NCBI GenBank assembly: GCA_001600455.1
Contig: BCKC01000006.1
Location: forward strand, 3,100,001-3,164,000
Direction: 5' to 3'
Length of the DNA stretch: 64,000 nucleotides
From: Endocalyx cinctus
Lineage: Eukaryota > Ascomycota > Sordariomycetes > Amphisphaeriales > Apiosporaceae
Position numbers and translations under genes: made by a program. The notes beneath the pieces were generated by a model. That model saw only the letters and a program-made list of their open reading frames with translations, was not told the origin of the DNA and did no database searches. Shown piece by piece: positions 60,124 to 64,000 of this stretch (its first letter is position 1; every line of letters starts with the position of its first letter).

Positions 60124-61055
60124 GTTGATGGGATGAATCACGAAGTACAAGTCGATAATAAAGTACAACAGAACGGCACGGCACTTAGTCGGGCATAGGA
60201 AGCATTCTTATCGTGGGCGGCATCGCTACGGCGCTGCTTTCACCACGAGCAAGACGGAGGACATACATTTTAGCAGAGGCTATACCAAAAACAGGGAGGG
60301 AGTCCAGCTGGGGGACGTGCGAATCGAATTGAAATACAGAAAAGAACGGCAAGACAAGGGTACGTGCTTCTTGGATGTATGGTTTGTGATTCACGCCTCC
60401 TTGCGTGGGATGACCACCTACAGAAACTACGGAGCAAACTGTTATTCCCAAAACCAGAATATGCATTGCTGGATATCCATTATTAAATGTTCACAGCGCC
60501 TGAGTAGTACCTGAGTAAAGAGGCGACGGACTAAGTAGTTGACCAGGGTAGGTGAAGACAACTTTCGGGTGTGACAACAAGTTCCAGTAATGATAGCCCC
60601 GATCTTTAGCACAAGTGCGACATAAAAAATGATAATATCCATGACGACTTTTGTGCAAGACAATAGGGCACCTATTTAATGACATCTTCATTGCTGCAAG
60701 TTAGAGCTTCTCGAAATACACGTAGGTCTGTAGTATGCTAAATAGAGTAGCACTAGGTACTTGAGATCATTTCGAACATCGTGAAGAATCAAAATAACAT
60801 AGATAAAATTCTCTGATTATATCTTATATCAAAGTCACTACTGTATAAAGGGATAGTTTTGCAAAGAGGTTAATTGAATTTCTATTGACGCAAGCTTCTG
60901 GACTTTCAATCTGTGGCTTTCTCATAGGATTATGGATTGACAATTGACTAGTTATGACCCGTAAGCTTCCTTGTGGCCGGCCGAGCTTAAACTCCTGTGG
61001 AGAACTCCATACGACGACCATCCAACCACCTCAATGAAGCCAACCCGAATTCCGT
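60124..61055. other. Intergenic between converging genes
   Basis: 3' flank of the NACHT gene and of the small peptide gene. ORFs of 65-93 codons are unsupported. Confidence 0.5.
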
Positions 61056-61612
61056 TTACTAAGAAAAATGATCAGCAAATGAAATAGAAAAATAAATTTC
61101 CAGTGGGATTGGACTCACCTGGCAGCACTGCAAGCACCACCCACGTCAGTTTACTGTTGCTAATTGTCACTGAATACAATAATAATCTGAATAAGAGAAA
61201 ACTCACGTCGAACTAGGAGAATAATGACTGTTAGTACACCGAAATAGACAAATATTACAAATTTCAGTTCATCAACAGAGATAACTCACAGTACAAGAGT
61301 CCGAAGACGAGCAGCCGCAAGTTGAGCAGTCCTGGCGGACGTCCAGTTTTCCAGCCGCAGCCGGGCTAGCAGCGACGAATCCGGCGAGCACTAATATAAG
61401 AAGACTAGTCAATAATCACCACTTCTAGTTCGAGAAAAAAAGAAGAGGGCGAGATAGAGGGCTATATTTCATGATTATTTCCTCTCCAGAGATTTTTGTT
61501 TCAAAAAGGCATTTCTTGTGGAAGAGCGCTACTGTGGACCAGCGCAGAATAGGGGTAACTTAGGCGAGTAAAAAAGCTACTCACGAGTGATGATGGCAAT
61601 AGTGACCTTCAT
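61056..61612 (-). CDS. Small secreted cysteine-rich peptide with micro-exons
   Basis: Predicted exons 61612-61585, 61390-61290, 61212-61207, 61127-61119 and 61058-61056 give 48 aa. Residues 1-18 are a signal peptide (MKVTIAIITLLAGFVAAS), followed by a short propeptide ending near LDVRQ. The mature part opens with DCSTCGCSSSDSCT; the micro-exons add FD and then CCQ, giving six cysteines. Each small exon is bounded by GTGAGT and a YAG acceptor. The stop TAA follows directly after the last acceptor; if the last intron is retained, the frame runs 19 codons further to TAG. The upstream part is well supported, the micro-exons moderately. A TATATAAG box lies about 120 bp upstream. Likely an effector- or antimicrobial-like secreted peptide. 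Confidence 0.6.
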
Positions 61613-61730
61613 TTTCGTAGTCTTGGAGTGAATATTTGTAGAAAGTGGGTGTTTGTATGTTTCGTTCTGGTCTTGTTGTATACAAGCTAACTTTCATTTG
61701 TTTCTACTTTACGACTCGGAAATCTATTTG

Positions 61731-61738
61731 CTTATATA
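61731..61738 (-). promoter_or_regulatory. TATA box of the small peptide gene
   Basis: TATATAAG on the minus strand about 120 bp upstream of the ATG at 61612. Confidence 0.45.
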
Positions 61739-63844
61739 GCTGTGGTCTCTGGACAATTTTGCTCTTGATAATATTCAGGATATCGCTACTGTATAACGCG
61801 TGTACTATAGGCGTTGCTAACATATTAGACAAACATATTCCTGTTCGCAATATGCAGTTATTCCCGCTGGAATGATGTTTAGTCTACACCTGACATCGGT
61901 GTAAGGCCATCGTGAGTCTCATCTAGTGCGGAAGCTGCGGAGGTATAATACCTTTATTATAACCTCCAATCTTACAACTCCGCTCAACCCATCGCCGTAA
62001 TATTGCCGATCTTTTATTCCCTAAGGAATTAAAGGCATTAGATTGTTTCGAGGGAGTTAGATTCATAATCCTACGTAAGAGCTAACAACGTTCAAGCTTT
62101 TTTTGATGGTGTCACTAGGGTTTACTGGTATCTTTGCACTTGCAGCCTGCAGCTTTCTTTGGGATTCTTAGTCAGATTCATGCTAAAATCAATAGTGGAA
62201 AGACTTAGCGACTCTATTCGGCTTTTAATGACCAGATCTTATAGTGTCCCAATAAGAATTTCTGCCTTGTTGGTAATTATGCGTTTCCCATCACAAGTGG
62301 AGTTTGTGATGTTATCATTTGTAAACAACAAGTTGTAATTCGTGGCTATTAAAGGATGTAATAATTTGTTGGTGTAAGAATCCACAACAATAAGACCGAA
62401 AGGATTTAAGAAAAATATAATATGCCTCAAATGGCCCCCAGAACTTTACATCTTCGCGTTTCTGGAGATTTAATTATCATTTTTAGCAACTGCCATGCGC
62501 AGGTTTACCCTGAAGTCAAATCCTGAGAATTCTTGGAGATATCGATGATCACTTCTATTTCCATTTGACTACTTACACCAACTAGGGCTTTCAAATCATC
62601 TTTACTTGCCGCTTTTTGGTTATCTTTGCCTCGTGTCAAACGCCGAAACCAAAAATCATGCGAGGAACTAAATGTTGGGGCGTCTCGGCATTTGATAGCT
62701 CATGAGTTATGATACTATTACCTAACCTTGCCTGCAATGTAAGGCTCGTTACGTGAAGCGCCATGGTGTTGCCGACCCAAAGTGCTCACCGCTTCAAGCA
62801 GTGTCTATTAATGAATGATGCCATCTATCTGTGATCAAGCAGTCCACAAGTTAAGCTGTTAGAGCATGCACTAGCATAACTAATTCTCAAAGGGATGTGT
62901 ATTGAACTTAAGAGCACTAACTGGTATTCTTCCATCAATTAGCGCGGATGATATAGTAGTATCTTCTCAAAAACAATGAAGCAAAAGTACCGACGACTGT
63001 TTTTTTTGTCCATGTCAGAGCTATCATCATTTGTCCTGACATGGATGTTGTTTTAATAGACTTTGAATGACAGCATATTTAGATATGAACGGCCTGGGCT
63101 GGGAATAAGGGGAAATATAATGCACAGACCATATTGAGATAATAGCTACCAAGTCGTCCCCTATACCCGTAAATAGTAATGTTGATGTCTATTGCTTATA
63201 TCCTATATCACTGCTATGCCATTTGTGTTCCATTAACTTTCAGATATAATTTGGCCAGACTATCATCGAAGGTTCTGGAAAATGGAGAACTTGCGAGTCC
63301 ATGGACTCCTGAGCTAGCCTAAAACTAGAGAAGGAATAAGAAAAAAAAAACGGTTAAAGAAATTGATACTATGGCAAAAGACGCAAGCCAGTTTTTTCTT
63401 GAAAACGATCTAAATCCCTGGTATAATGTGTTAAGATTTACTACCTAGGGATTGATCATGACTTTGCTCAAGTCACGAATTAAAACAAACGTCCGTTATG
63501 ACCGGATAGTTTATAACTGCTTATGTAGTCTCTACTCAATATTTTACTGTTAAGGGATTTGAAAAAGTTCCCTTCACTCTTTTCAAGATGCTCATTGTAT
63601 TTGAAGGTTAGGTGAGTGAATCCCTTGTAAGTAGACAAAAAAGGTGGAGGAGAGTAGGCTGGCCCTCGTCATGTATTATAAAATATTCTGATCAGTTTTT
63701 AATAACTTGATCGTATATTAGAATTAGGATATGGGCATGGGTGTACTCATAGGCCCAAATAACACATTCACCACCTGTTGGGTTAAAATCGTAAGATTTT
63801 ACTGTTCTGAAAAATGAAGTTATTATTGTTGTTGTTGATGTTGT

Positions 63845-63873
63845 GAAATAATTCTGCTAGTCAGAATTATTTC
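63845..63873. repeat. Perfect 12-bp inverted repeat (hairpin)
   Basis: GAAATAATTCTG (63845-63856) and its exact complement (63862-63873) around a 5-nt loop. Possibly part of a mobile-element terminus cut by the window end. Confidence 0.6.
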
Positions 63874-64000
63874 GAGTGTAAGTGAGCTGGCGCACAGGCC
63901 AGCTCCGCACTGGCCACATACACCAGCCTGTGGCTGGTGATGTGGCTGGTGTGGCTTATACTCCAGCTAGCTACTAATAATCAACACCACCGTCCTTCGG

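Larger units (their letters stand above)
61613..64000. other. Right-edge region without a supported gene
   Basis: 2.4 kb; ORFs at 61645-61875 and 62239-62430 have no support. The last about 230 bp are repeat-rich: TTG/ATT microsatellite near 63822-63842, a perfect hairpin at 63845-63873, and GGCTGGTG repeats near 63930-63950. Confidence 0.45.

Noticed and set aside
60185..60691. Minus-strand ORFs of 66-93 aa after the NACHT gene
   Set aside because: No features, and they overlap the expected 3' untranslated region of the NACHT transcript.
31893..63720. 15-bp identity ATAACTTGATCGTAT near 31893 and near 63703
   Set aside because: A 15-bp repeat is expected once or twice by chance in 64 kb, and the similarity does not extend.

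Overview
The window reads as nuclear DNA of a filamentous ascomycete (Pezizomycotina). Most genes carry several short introns (about 50-100 nt) with GTRNGT-type donors, CTRAY-type branch points and YAG acceptors. The protein repertoire is typical of moulds: a HET-domain protein, a NACHT NLR-like protein, a UstYa-like DUF3328 protein, a DUF1996 protein, a P450, and small secreted cysteine-rich proteins. I see no rRNA, intact tRNA, CRISPR or bacterial operon structure. All exon junctions given here were placed by eye from splice signals and frame continuity.

Layout. At 1.0-6.3 kb there is a BTB/T1-domain protein, then three small-molecule enzymes side by side: a duplicated carboxymuconolactone-decarboxylase-like protein, a metallo-beta-lactamase-fold hydrolase and a beta-hydroxyacid dehydrogenase. 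The last two are divergent and share a 307-bp promoter. From 6.3 to 10.6 kb the sequence is gene-poor, with one short hypothetical gene and a probable decayed gene. From 10.6 to 15 kb lie three secreted-protein genes: a cysteine-rich small protein, a DUF1996 protein and a trypsin. After a 3.4-kb empty stretch, a UstYa-like membrane protein is divergent from a 59-aa secreted peptide with a KR site (18.4-20.7 kb). A 1.19-kb AT-rich element with 62-bp terminal inverted repeats and TA flanks sits at 22.5-23.7 kb, next to an unrecognised 334-aa gene.

From 25.9 to 31.4 kb one eight-exon gene encodes about 1637 aa: a CE3-like SGNH esterase, FG-GAP repeats and a long unassigned C-terminus. A HET protein, an intronless M6-like metallopeptidase, an eight-exon P450 and a five-exon serine beta-lactamase-like protein follow (33.8-44.4 kb). 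RCC1, the housekeeping Ran exchange factor, lies at 46.2-48.1 kb, followed by a CxC-rich metallothionein-like protein. The right end holds an unrecognised 446-aa gene, an ankyrin relic, a 1400-aa DUF7708-NACHT protein (55.5-60.1 kb) and a 48-aa secreted cysteine-rich peptide that appears to use 6-nt and 9-nt micro-exons.

Functional groupings are modest. The 2.4-6.3 kb trio looks like a small catabolic or detoxification cluster. The UstYa/peptide pair is a speculative minimal RiPP-type locus. The HET and NACHT genes are typical of allorecognition or innate-immunity loci. No polyketide, peptide or terpene backbone enzyme is present, so the P450 is not part of a recognisable cluster within this window.
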